15,512 nt of DNA from Bacillota bacterium (GCA_023394255.1 JAEXAZ010000180.1:1-15512); one strand, 5' to 3'. Shown: positions 7,310 through 14,465, counted from the stretch's first letter. The notes: generated from the sequence alone by a model not told the origin. Translations and numbers: made by a program.

Positions 7310-7335
7310 ACGGCGTGAGAAGGCGGGACTGCGCC

Positions 7336-7364
7336 GCATAGTGCCTTTGAGACTGCTTATACTA
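7336..7364 (+). promoter_or_regulatory. Candidate sporulation (sigma-G-like) promoter for the splB homologue
   Basis: GCATA at 7336-7340 fits the sigma-G -35 consensus GHATR. TATACTA at 7358-7364, after a 17-base spacer, fits the -10 consensus CATNNTA in all but its first base. It lies 17 bases before the splB-like start codon. B. subtilis splAB is transcribed by sigma-G. The same TATACT could also serve a sigma-A promoter, though no good -35 is seen at proper spacing. Confidence 0.45.
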
Positions 7365-7381
7365 GCTTCGAAGGTGATCCT

Positions 7382-8377
7382 ATGAACCCGGAACAGATTT
7401 ATTACGAACCGAAAGCGCTGGATTATGAGCTCGGCAAAAAGCTGAAGGAAAAATTCGGCGATGCCGCTTGGATTCCGATTGAAAACCACAATAATATTGA
7501 AGAGCTTCGCAGCAATCCCAACAGGGAATTCGGCAGAATGAAGCGCCTGCTGGTCATCGGAATCCGGAAAACCCATAAATATGTGGAAAACCACAAGGTA
7601 TCGGATTTTCTGGTGCCGTATACTTCCTCGGGATGCAGCGCCGCGTGCCTTTATTGCTATCTGGTCTGCAATTACAATAAATGCGCTTATACGAGGCTGT
7701 TTGTCAACCGGGAGCAGATGCTTGACAAGCTCTTGAAAACCTCCGCCGCTTCACAGCGGGAGTTGACCTTTGAGATAGGGAGCAACAGTGATCTGGTGCT
7801 GGAAAATACCATCACAGATAATCTGGTTTGGACAATCGAACGCTTTGGGAAACTGGAAAAGGGGTTCATTACCTTCCCCACAAAATTCGATCTGGTGGAC
7901 CCGCTGCTGCATCTGGAACACAGGGGAAGGACCATCTTCCGGATGAGTGTAAACCCGCAGGAAATCATCCGGAAGGCGGAGTTCGGAACCTCTCCGCTGA
8001 AAAGCCGGATACAGGCACTGAACAGGATGTGCGATGCGGGCTACCGGATCGGGCTGCTGATTGCGCCGGTTATCCTGATGGAAAACTGGCCCGCGCTTTA
8101 TGCGCAGCTGATCAGCCAGCTTGCGGACGAGCTTTCCCCGAAAGCGAAAAGGGGGCTGCTGATTGAAGTCATTTTTATGACATACAGCTATGTCCACCGC
8201 GCAATCAACAATGAAGCGTTTCCGAATGCGGTGGAGCTTTACGACTCTTCAATCATGACCGGAAGGGGGCGCGGGAGGTATTGTTACCGGGACGAACAGC
8301 GCACGCGGGCCGAACAGTTTTTGCGTTCACAGATTCAGCAAAAACTGGGGGAAAGTTCGATTTTATACGTGGTATGA
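7382..8377 (+). CDS. splB: Spore photoproduct lyase family radical SAM protein with a Ser at the usual catalytic Cys
   Basis: The 331-residue product aligns end to end with B. subtilis SplB as I recall it, the radical SAM enzyme that repairs the thymine dimer of UV-irradiated spores during germination. Shared landmarks are LVIGIRKT (57-64), the cluster motif CSAACLYCY (C85, C89, C92, with Tyr 91 and 93 matching the radical-relay tyrosines), FRMSVNP (186-192), GTSPLKSRI (202-210), LLIAPV (225-230) and GRGRGRYCY near the end. In B. subtilis the hydrogen-donating Cys141 lies in FEASCTSD; here the block reads FEIGSNSD, putting Ser134 at that place. Two extra cysteines follow the cluster (C96 and C101 in CNYNKC), so this may be a distinct clade with another donor or another substrate. 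Its AAGGTGATCC ribosome site abuts the ATG. No terminator separates it from the isomerase gene. Confidence 0.85.
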   Translation: MNPEQIYYEPKALDYELGKKLKEKFGDAAWIPIENHNNIEELRSNPNREFGRMKRLLVIGIRKTHKYVENHKVSDFLVPYTSSGCSAACLYCYLVCNYNKCAYTRLFVNREQMLDKLLKTSAASQRELTFEIGSNSDLVLENTITDNLVWTIERFGKLEKGFITFPTKFDLVDPLLHLEHRGRTIFRMSVNPQEIIRKAEFGTSPLKSRIQALNRMCDAGYRIGLLIAPVILMENWPALYAQLISQLADELSPKAKRGLLIEVIFMTYSYVHRAINNEAFPNAVELYDSSIMTGRGRGRYCYRDEQRTRAEQFLRSQIQQKLGESSILYVV

Positions 8378-8378
8378 T

Positions 8379-8421
8379 GCAAAAGAATATCCGCCGGCTC
8401 AGCCGGCGGATATTCTTTTGC
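8379..8421. terminator. Bidirectional intrinsic terminator, 21-bp perfect inverted repeat
   Basis: Bases 8379-8399 and 8401-8421 are exact reverse complements around a single central base. The core is GC-rich (CCGCCGGCT) and the outer ends are AAAAGAATAT/ATATTCTTTT, giving a U-rich end on both strands. It begins one base after the splB-like stop codon and also follows the HD-domain gene that ends at 8491 on the other strand. Confidence 0.9.
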
Positions 8422-8490
8422 AGACCCCGGTCACGGAAATTCTCACTTCTCCGGGTCGGGATACATTGTGTTTTTTATTCTTACGGCTGT

Positions 8491-9003
8491 TTATTTGGAT
8501 TCCGCGGCGATGCGGCCGCCATAAAGGGTGTCCAGCAGCTGTATTCCCGTGCCGGTGCGGAACAATTTGTTGCGGACGCTTTGAATTGCCGCCCCTGAAA
8601 GCCGGGCTTCAAACGCGTTGACAAGAAAATCCGCTTCCACCAGAATCTGATAATCGATTTCCGTGATTGCGTCATAGGTATGATGATGGGCAATCAGCCA
8701 GCAGACCCGCGCCACCAGCGGTTCTTCAAAACACAGGTTTTCCAGCAGCTTTCGGGCTTCCGGCGGCCCTTCCAGCTGCTGATAGGTCCCCTCGGCGCTC
8801 TGATATTTGATTTCGCTGTTTTTAATGCCGATGTCGTGCGTCAGCGCGGCAACCTCCAGGATTTTCAGTGTTTCCTGTTCCAGACCCTCGGCTTCTCCGA
8901 TTGCCTTTGCAAATCCGTAAACTTTTAAAAAGTGGTTTATACGCCGCACATCCCCGGCATAATATGCAATCATGGCGTTTAAAACCGATCCTATCGCTTC
9001 CAT
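8491..9003 (-). CDS. HD-domain protein, probable metal-dependent phosphohydrolase
   Basis: The 170-residue product carries the HD-superfamily metal site on a single helical domain: H24, the paired H56-D57 in ALTHDIGIK, histidines in IAHHHTYD (105-111) and D125 in LVEADFLVN. It is a stand-alone small HD protein of the kind often annotated as a hydrolase of nucleotides or other phosphoesters; nothing visible identifies the substrate. There is no membrane segment, receiver, RelA-type or GYP motif. GGAGG lies 6 bases before the ATG at 9003. It follows the oxidoreductase gene by 72 bases on the same strand but has its own TATAAT box, and it converges on the splB-like gene. Confidence 0.82.
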   Translation of the reverse strand: MEAIGSVLNAMIAYYAGDVRRINHFLKVYGFAKAIGEAEGLEQETLKILEVAALTHDIGIKNSEIKYQSAEGTYQQLEGPPEARKLLENLCFEEPLVARVCWLIAHHHTYDAITEIDYQILVEADFLVNAFEARLSGAAIQSVRNKLFRTGTGIQLLDTLYGGRIAAESK

Positions 9004-9038
9004 CCTGCACCTCCGAATTATAAAAAATAGTTCACCCT

Positions 9039-9044
9039 ATTATA
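9039..9044 (-). promoter_or_regulatory. -10 box (TATAAT) upstream of the HD-domain gene
   Basis: A perfect TATAAT on the minus strand lies 35 bases before the ATG of the HD gene. No good -35 hexamer is found at 16-18 bases, so activity is uncertain. The gene could also be read through from the oxidoreductase gene. Confidence 0.45.
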
Positions 9045-9075
9045 GCGCGTCCGTTGCATCGCCATAAGGAAAAAA

Positions 9076-10095
9076 TTACTTCCCGCGCACAAGGTCAAAC
9101 AGTTTTGCGGTTTCCAGCGTATCGGAAAGGGGCATCACCAGGCTCTCGGGTTTCCCTTCCAGGACACAGGCGGCCGCATGCTCGATTTCAAATTCAAAAC
9201 CGGACTGGACGGGATGCAGAAAGGTTTCGGCCGGTTCTGCGTCATAATCCCGCGGCCCGGGCAGCGGTCCGGTGAACAGTTCCACTTTTTGCGCGCAGTG
9301 GAAATAAGGGGCGATGCGGATATATCCTCTGTCACCGTAAATCCACGCTTCGTTGCGGGCATGGAACTGGATGCTGCATTTAATTTCGCCCACCAGCCCG
9401 TCATCATATTGAAGATGAACAAAGGCGGACGCGTCAACGCCGGTGCCTGCGGGAATACTGAGCGGAAGCGCCCGCATCAGCTTTCGCCCTTTCGCAAGGT
9501 ACTGAACAAGCGAAAAGGCATACACTCCAAGATCATAAAAAGCGCCGCCGCCCATATCGGGGTCATAAAGCCGCTGATAATCCCCCGGATCTCTTGCCGC
9601 GCAGCAGCTTGCGCTGATGCAGCGCAGGTTCCCGATGCGCCCGTCCGCGGCCCACTGGGCGGCTTTCCGGGTTGCCGGCAGAAAACGGGACCACATCGCT
9701 TCCATCAGGAAAACGCCCTTCACCTTCGCGGCGTGAATCAGTTCGGCGGCTTCCTGCCCGGTAAGCGCGAGCGGCTTTTCGCACAGGACATGTTTTCCGG
9801 CGGCGATGGCATCCATACAGCATGGGAAATGCGCGTTGTTGGTGACCGCGACATAGACGAGATCAATCCCGGGGTCGTCGAGAAGCGCGGCATAGCTCCC
9901 GTAGCTTCTGGCGATACCGTGGGAGGCGGCAAATTCGGCCGCCCGCTTTTCATCGGTGGAAGCGACCGCGGACAGAACAGCATTGCTTACCAGCCCCGAA
10001 CGAAATGTATCCGCAAATTTTTGAGCGATGCGCCCTGCGCCAATCATTCCATATCTGCAGGGAACAGAAATGTCCTTTTGAGTCGCGCTGACCAT
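9076..10095 (-). CDS. Gfo/Idh/MocA-family NAD(P)-dependent oxidoreductase
   Basis: The 339-residue cytoplasmic product has an N-terminal Rossmann fold with the dinucleotide loop GMIGAGRIAQKFA (16-28). The family signature CEKPLALT (105-112) follows, with its conserved Lys107. The C-terminal alpha/beta substrate domain contains MWSRFLP (134-140) and GGGAFYDLGVYAF (182-194). These features place it near dihydrodiol/D-xylose dehydrogenase-like members, which oxidise or reduce sugars, inositols and related polyols; the substrate cannot be named. I chose ATG 10095 because AAAGGAG precedes it at normal spacing; upstream in-frame codons to 10149 include the promoter region. It lies downstream of the exporter operon on the same strand but has its own -10 box after that operon's terminator. 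It is not adjacent to the sugar locus, so a role there is speculative. Confidence 0.88.
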   Translation of the reverse strand: MVSATQKDISVPCRYGMIGAGRIAQKFADTFRSGLVSNAVLSAVASTDEKRAAEFAASHGIARSYGSYAALLDDPGIDLVYVAVTNNAHFPCCMDAIAAGKHVLCEKPLALTGQEAAELIHAAKVKGVFLMEAMWSRFLPATRKAAQWAADGRIGNLRCISASCCAARDPGDYQRLYDPDMGGGAFYDLGVYAFSLVQYLAKGRKLMRALPLSIPAGTGVDASAFVHLQYDDGLVGEIKCSIQFHARNEAWIYGDRGYIRIAPYFHCAQKVELFTGPLPGPRDYDAEPAETFLHPVQSGFEFEIEHAAACVLEGKPESLVMPLSDTLETAKLFDLVRGK

Positions 10096-10128
10096 GGCTT
10101 TTCTCCTTTCGATGGAAATTACAAAACC

Positions 10129-10134
10129 ATTATA
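10129..10134 (-). promoter_or_regulatory. -10 box (TATAAT) for the oxidoreductase gene
   Basis: A perfect TATAAT on the minus strand lies 33 bases before the ATG at 10095, just past the terminator of the exporter operon. The -35 region at optimal spacing is weak (TTTCCT). Confidence 0.5.
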
Positions 10135-10167
10135 ACCTACTTTTCTCAATTAGGAAATAAGTTTATC

Positions 10168-10210
10168 AAAAAACGCAGACAACAGGTGCCAAACGGCAGG
10201 TGTCATCTGC
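10168..10210 (-). terminator. Intrinsic terminator of the MarR-ABC exporter operon
   Basis: Read on the minus strand, 10210-10195 pairs with 10190-10175: 14 of 16 positions pair, two of them as G-U wobbles, around a 2x2 C/C internal loop. The loop is GTTT and a run of six T's follows (10173-10168). It starts 26 bases after the second exporter gene's stop. A second copy of the left arm (10228-10220) could pair with the same right arm; see findings. Confidence 0.75.
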
Positions 10211-10235
10211 ATTTTTTAATGTCTGCGTGCCGCAG

Positions 10236-12092
10236 TTAATCGAGTTCGGCGGCTCCGGTATAAAGCTGGTAGTATCTTCCGTGCGCCTTGAGCAGATCGT
10301 CGTGTGTCCCGCGCTCGATAATTTCACCCTGCTCCAGGACCATGATGGCGTTGGAGTTGCGTACGGTGGAAAGCCTGTGGGCGATGACAAAGGTGGTCCG
10401 CCCCTGCATCAGACGGTCAAGCCCGTGCTCAATATGCCGTTCCGTGCGGGTATCAACCGAGCTGGTTGCCTCGTCGAGGATCAGGATCGGTGCGTCCGCC
10501 GCCGCGGCCCTCGCAATATTGAGCAGCTGGCGCTGCCCCTGCGAAAGGTTTGCGCCGTCCCCTTCGATAACCGTATCATACCCCTGCGGCAGGCGGCAGA
10601 TAAACGAATGGGCGCTGGCAAGCTTTGCCGCCGCCTCCACCTCTTCGTCAGTGGCGTTGGGATTTCCATAGCGGATATTTTCCCGGACGGTTCCCGTAAA
10701 CAGATGGGTATCCTGCAGAACCATGGAAAGCGAGCGGCGCAGGGCATCCTTTTTGATGGCGCGGATATCGATGCCGTCAATGGTGATTTTGCCCTGGCCG
10801 ATATCGTAAAAGCGGGTCAGAAGGTTCGTAATCGTGGTCTTTCCCGCTCCGGTAGAGCCTACAAAAGCGATCTTATGCCCCGGTTTCGCGTAAAGCGAAA
10901 TATGCTTCAATACCGTTTTATCCTCCGCATACCCGAATGTGACGTCTTCAAACCGGACGTCGCCCCTTACCGGGATGCGGTCCGACGGTTTGCCGCCGTG
11001 GTCATATGTCTGCCAATAAAACTCCCGTCCCTCTTCCATCAGGTCGGCGGCATTTTCAGGGTCGGATTCTTCGGCAGGCTCCGCCATCACCTCACAGATT
11101 CGTTCCGCGCCTGCGACGGCGGTAATAATCGCGTTATACTGGCTGGACGCCTCATTGATCGGGCGTCCGAACTGCCGGGCAAGCTGCAGGAATACAACCA
11201 GCGCGCCGACGCTGAGGTTTCCGAAGACAGCGAGCAGTCCGCCGATCATCGCGACAAGCGCGTAATTGATCGTGTTGATGTTCGTCATGATCGGCATCAT
11301 GAGGCCGGAATAACTCTGCGCTGTGGTCGCGGCGTCACAGAGGGCCTCGTTCAGGCTGTCAAAGGATGCCAGCGCTTCCTGCTCACGGCAGAATACCTTG
11401 ACGACCTTCTGCCCGGTGATGATTTCCTCAACATATCCGTTCACCTTGCCGAGATTCGCCTGCTGCGCGACGAAATATTTGCTGCTGCGCTTCATGATGT
11501 TCCCGGCAACCAGGAACATCAGGGGCGTCATGGCCAGGGTCAGCAGGGTCAGCGCCCAGCTTTTGCTGAGCATCAGGCCCAAGATGCCCACCAGTGTGAT
11601 CACGCTGGAGAACAGGGAGGTCAGGGAATTTGCGAGCGCGTCGTTCAGCGTATCCACATCGTTGGAAAAACGGCTCATCATCTCCCCGTGGGTGTGGGTG
11701 TCATAATAACGTACGGACAGCTCCTGCAGATGGCCGAACAGGTCCCGGCGCAGGGTATTGATCGAACGCTGCGTCACATGCATCATAATGCGCATCTGGA
11801 AATAGCTTGCCGTAACCGCCACCAGATAGATGCAAAGGAGGACAACAATGCCTCTGCCAAGTCCCGCAAAACGCTCGGCGACGGTTAAACTGCCGCCGAC
11901 CGGCTGTAAAAAGTTATCGATGATCGGCTGCAGATAAGCGGTTCCGGCGAGAGAAGCCCCGATTTGCAGAAATACCATTAAAACAGCCGCGATAAGCGCA
12001 ATCTTTCTGTATCTGAGATATCCCCAGAGGAAGCCGAGGGTCTTTTTGATGTTTTTGGGCTTTTGATAGGTCTGCTGTTTTCCGCGTGGCAT
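10236..12092 (-). CDS. Heterodimeric ABC exporter half-transporter, catalytically intact subunit
   Basis: The 618-residue product has an N-terminal six-helix exporter domain (about 28-330) and a C-terminal ATPase (about 378-618). The ATPase has Walker A GSTGAGKTT (412-420), Q-loop Q460, signature LSQGQRQ (516-522), Walker B LILDEATSSVD with catalytic E541, and switch His572. The signature has Gln in place of the first Gly, as seen in TM288-type partners of heterodimeric exporters. An insert at about 333-377 separates the membrane domain and ATPase. Its ATG at 12092 shares a base with the TGA of the upstream half-transporter gene (TGATG), so translation is coupled. AGGAGG lies 10 bases ahead. 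Together the two subunits form a BmrCD/LmrCD/TM287-288-type pump; the exported compound is unknown, though a MarR-controlled exporter suggests a toxic amphiphile or drug. Confidence 0.92.
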   Translation of the reverse strand: MPRGKQQTYQKPKNIKKTLGFLWGYLRYRKIALIAAVLMVFLQIGASLAGTAYLQPIIDNFLQPVGGSLTVAERFAGLGRGIVVLLCIYLVAVTASYFQMRIMMHVTQRSINTLRRDLFGHLQELSVRYYDTHTHGEMMSRFSNDVDTLNDALANSLTSLFSSVITLVGILGLMLSKSWALTLLTLAMTPLMFLVAGNIMKRSSKYFVAQQANLGKVNGYVEEIITGQKVVKVFCREQEALASFDSLNEALCDAATTAQSYSGLMMPIMTNINTINYALVAMIGGLLAVFGNLSVGALVVFLQLARQFGRPINEASSQYNAIITAVAGAERICEVMAEPAEESDPENAADLMEEGREFYWQTYDHGGKPSDRIPVRGDVRFEDVTFGYAEDKTVLKHISLYAKPGHKIAFVGSTGAGKTTITNLLTRFYDIGQGKITIDGIDIRAIKKDALRRSLSMVLQDTHLFTGTVRENIRYGNPNATDEEVEAAAKLASAHSFICRLPQGYDTVIEGDGANLSQGQRQLLNIARAAAADAPILILDEATSSVDTRTERHIEHGLDRLMQGRTTFVIAHRLSTVRNSNAIMVLEQGEIIERGTHDDLLKAHGRYYQLYTGAAELD

Positions 12093-13819
12093 CAGGCATC
12101 GGCCTCCTTTCCAAGCTGGGATTCATAAATCTCCTGATATTCTCCGCTGGCTGCGAGCAGTTCTTCGTGGGTGCCCACGGCGGAAATCCTGCCGTCGGAA
12201 AGCACGATAATCCGGTCGGCATCCTTTACTGAACTGATGCGCTGGGCGATAATGAACGTTGTGGTATCCTTCAGGACTGTATGGAATGCCCGACGGATTT
12301 TCGCTTCCGTCGCGGTATCCACCGCACTGGTAGAGTCGTCGAGGATCAGGACCGTTGGTTTTTTCAGGATGGCCCGCGCGATGCAAAGCCGCTGCTTCTG
12401 GCCTCCGGAAACATTGACGCCGCCCTGCTCCATCCAGGTGTCATAGCCTTTTGGGAAGCTCATGATAAAGTCATGTGCCTGCGCGGCCTGTGCGGCTTCC
12501 ACGATTTCGTCTTCCGTGGCGTGTTCATTGCCCCACTTCAGGTTATCCCGGATGGTGCCGGAAAACAGGGTGTTTTTCTGAAGGACCATACCGATTTGTC
12601 CGCGCAGGGATTCAACCGTGTACTCCCGCACATCCATGCCGTCCAGCAGGACACGTCCGGCGGAAACGTCGTACAGACGCGGGATCAGCTGGACAAGCGA
12701 AGTCTTTCCGGAGCCGGTCCCCCCGACGATGGCGATCACTTCACCGGCGCGGGCGGTAAAACTGATGTCTTTCAGCACGGGTTCGGAATTGGCGGGGTCA
12801 TATTGAAACGATACGTTTTCAAAGGCGACATTTCCGCGAACCGGGTGTTCCCCGGCGGATGGGCTGTTTTTGAGGTCAATTTCCGCGTCCAGAACTTCCA
12901 CAATACGCTTATAGGAAGCGGAGGCGCGTGAAAACATGACGAACAGCATGGAAACCATCATCAGAGAAATCAGAATCTGCATAATGTAATTGATAAACGC
13001 AGTCATCTGCGCCACATTGAGCTGCCCTGAGATGACCTGCCCTCCGCCGAACCATACCACAGCCACGGAGGAAAGATTCATAGCGAACATCATCAGCGGC
13101 ATGCTGAGAATGACCGCGTTCATCGCTTTCAGCGACGCTGCCATCAATCCGTTGTTCGCGTTTTTGAATTTCTCTTTCTCGTAATTCTGCCGCACAAAGG
13201 ATTTGATGACGCGCACGTTGGTGAGGTTTTCCTGCACACTGCTGTTGAGCGCGTCCATCCTCGCCTGCATACCGCCGAATAGCGGCATCGCCCTGCGAAT
13301 GATCAGAAACATCGCGATGCCCAGCAGCGGAATTACGACCACCAGAATCACGGCAAGGCTGGCGTTCATCCGAATTGCCATGATCAGTGCGAAAACAAAC
13401 ATCAACGGGGCGCGCAGCATGATCCGAAGGCTCATAATTGCGGCGTTCTGCATCTGGGTCACGTCGTTTGTCAGCCTTGTGGCGAGTGAAGCGGTGGAAA
13501 AGTGGTCGATGTTATGAAAAGAAAACTCCTGAACCTTGGCGAAAAGCCCGCGGCGAAGCTTTGCCGCAAAGCCGACACCCGCGATGGCGGAACATCGCGC
13601 GTTGCCGAATCCGGTCAAAACAGCCAGAAATGCCACAAAAATCATCAGTAATCCGGTCCCTACAATGTAACCCACGCTTTGATTTTCAATTCCTTTTCCG
13701 ACAATGTTAGTCATCAAAGTCGGCTGTATCACTTCACAGATAACGTCCAGCAGCATAAAAAATACCGCCAGCGTAATCGGCTTTTTATAGGGGGCGATAA
13801 AGCCCGATAGCTGTTTCAA
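12092..13819 (-). CDS. Heterodimeric ABC exporter half-transporter, subunit with degenerate ATPase site
   Basis: The 575-residue product has a six-helix exporter domain (about 14-305) and an ATPase domain (about 328-575). Walker A GGTGSGKTS (366-374), Q414 and signature NVSGGQ (469-474) are intact. The catalytic Glu after Walker B is Asp (D495 in LILDDSTSAVD), and the switch His is Gln526 (IIAQRI). These two changes mark the non-hydrolysing site of asymmetric exporters, as in TM287 and BmrC. The start is TTG at 13819, inside TTGA, so it overlaps the MarR stop codon by three bases. GGAGG is correctly spaced ahead. No ATG exists in this frame before M22, and starting there would remove the first transmembrane helix. 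The gene order MarR, degenerate subunit, intact subunit is common in Firmicutes. Confidence 0.92.
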   Translation of the reverse strand: MKQLSGFIAPYKKPITLAVFFMLLDVICEVIQPTLMTNIVGKGIENQSVGYIVGTGLLMIFVAFLAVLTGFGNARCSAIAGVGFAAKLRRGLFAKVQEFSFHNIDHFSTASLATRLTNDVTQMQNAAIMSLRIMLRAPLMFVFALIMAIRMNASLAVILVVVIPLLGIAMFLIIRRAMPLFGGMQARMDALNSSVQENLTNVRVIKSFVRQNYEKEKFKNANNGLMAASLKAMNAVILSMPLMMFAMNLSSVAVVWFGGGQVISGQLNVAQMTAFINYIMQILISLMMVSMLFVMFSRASASYKRIVEVLDAEIDLKNSPSAGEHPVRGNVAFENVSFQYDPANSEPVLKDISFTARAGEVIAIVGGTGSGKTSLVQLIPRLYDVSAGRVLLDGMDVREYTVESLRGQIGMVLQKNTLFSGTIRDNLKWGNEHATEDEIVEAAQAAQAHDFIMSFPKGYDTWMEQGGVNVSGGQKQRLCIARAILKKPTVLILDDSTSAVDTATEAKIRRAFHTVLKDTTTFIIAQRISSVKDADRIIVLSDGRISAVGTHEELLAASGEYQEIYESQLGKEADA

Positions 13820-14277
13820 AGAGACTCCTCCAGTTCGTCCAGCTGATTCTTAAAGTTTTTTAAATTGTTGCACATCTGCTGATAAAGAGAGATAAATTGG
13901 TCATAATCCTCATCGGAAAACGATGAAAAGGCTTTCTCCATGACTTTTCGCATATTCAGCCGCGCCTGTTCGGCCGCGTGCAGCCCGCGTTCAGTCAGTT
14001 CAACCCGGTTGGAGCGCAGGTCGTTTGGATTCTGAATCCGAAGTACCAGCCCGGCCTTTTCCATCCGTTTCAGGGAAACCGCGATGGCCGCGGGCGAAAC
14101 CTTCAGTTCCTTCGCCAGGTCTTTCTGATTACAGGTTCCGCCCTGCTGTTTCAGCGCAAAAAGCAAAGGCGGCTGCCCAAAATGGATGCTTTGGTTGTAT
14201 AGCAGGCGGGACATGCACTGTTTATGAAGCGAATGCATTTCCCAGCTCAGCCGGATGGCTTCGCTGATATCGAGCAT
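13816..14277 (-). CDS. MarR-family transcriptional regulator
   Basis: The 153-residue product is a typical MarR/SlyA-length winged helix-turn-helix protein. The recognition region is about 50-74 (NQKDLAKELKVSPAAIAVSLKRMEKAGL), and the wing carries the family's D-x-R-S motif, DLRSNRVELT (86-95). Amphipathic helices at both ends would form the dimer interface. I chose ATG 14277 because GGGAGG lies about seven bases ahead; the frame extends upstream to 14361 but there it covers the promoter. It is first in the operon with the two exporter genes, and its stop overlaps the next start. By analogy with MarR-ABC operons it likely represses its own operon and is released by a substrate of the pump. 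The inverted repeat at the transcription start is the probable operator. Confidence 0.9.
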   Translation of the reverse strand: MLDISEAIRLSWEMHSLHKQCMSRLLYNQSIHFGQPPLLFALKQQGGTCNQKDLAKELKVSPAAIAVSLKRMEKAGLVLRIQNPNDLRSNRVELTERGLHAAEQARLNMRKVMEKAFSSFSDEDYDQFISLYQQMCNNLKNFKNQLDELEESL

Positions 14278-14302
14278 AGTGTTCCTCCCTTTGAAACATG
14301 TA

Positions 14303-14331
14303 GTTAAACGGCTAATAATTAACTGTTTAAC
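14303..14331. promoter_or_regulatory. Probable MarR operator (inverted repeat at the transcription start)
   Basis: GTTAAAC (14303-14309) and GTTTAAC (14325-14331) are exact reverse complements separated by 15 bases. AGTTAA (14302-14307) and TTAACT (14319-14324) form a second, overlapping inverted pair. The block covers the expected +1 and first transcribed bases of the MarR operon promoter, where repressor binding would block initiation. Assignment to this MarR protein is by position only. Confidence 0.5.
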
Positions 14332-14332
14332 C

Positions 14333-14361
14333 ATTTTAGCTTTTGATGGATACGAAGTCAA
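14333..14361 (-). promoter_or_regulatory. Sigma-A promoter of the MarR-ABC exporter operon
   Basis: On the minus strand, TTGACT (14361-14356), a 17-base spacer and TAAAAT (14338-14333) form a near-consensus vegetative promoter. Each hexamer matches the consensus at five of six positions. Transcription would begin near 14326, about 50 bases ahead of the MarR start codon. Confidence 0.75.
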
Positions 14362-14370
14362 TGAAATTAT

Positions 14371-14415
14371 TTGAAGTTAACAAATTGTTCTTAACTTGAT
14401 TGTGAATATACACAA
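14371..14415. repeat. Cluster of palindromes in the MarR / homocysteine methyltransferase divergent region
   Basis: Three symmetric elements lie side by side. AAGTTAA (14374-14380) faces TTAACTT (14391-14397). Nested inside is AACAA-A-TTGTT (14379-14389). Next to them TTGTG-AATATA-CACAA occupies 14400-14415. The first repeats the TTAA-rich motif of the operator at 14303-14331 and may be a second MarR site; the last resembles operators of dimeric regulators such as Rex or Crp/Fnr proteins but fits no consensus exactly. Confidence 0.4.
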
Positions 14416-14465
14416 CTTATTTTTCCGTATCATGCAAAATGTTGCTGGTAATTTTAGCAGAAATA

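Noticed and set aside
7310..7335. A terminator between the sugar isomerase and splB-like genes
   Set aside because: Only short GGCG/CGCC pairings of 4-5 bp exist, and no U-tract follows.
6005..7594. A 529-codon minus-strand open frame opposite the permease and isomerase genes
   Set aside because: It spans two real genes, their intergenic gap and the start of a third on the other strand. It has no family motif and an antisense-like composition.
10200..11888. A 562-codon plus-strand open frame opposite the intact exporter subunit gene
   Set aside because: It lies wholly antisense to a gene with every ABC motif in place. Its translation is rich in Arg, His, Asp and Gln with no recognisable domain, typical of the antisense frame of a GC-rich gene.
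14278..14361. A longer MarR protein starting at 14361
   Set aside because: The extension is coded by the promoter and operator region; the ATG at 14277 has a proper ribosome site and gives the normal family length.
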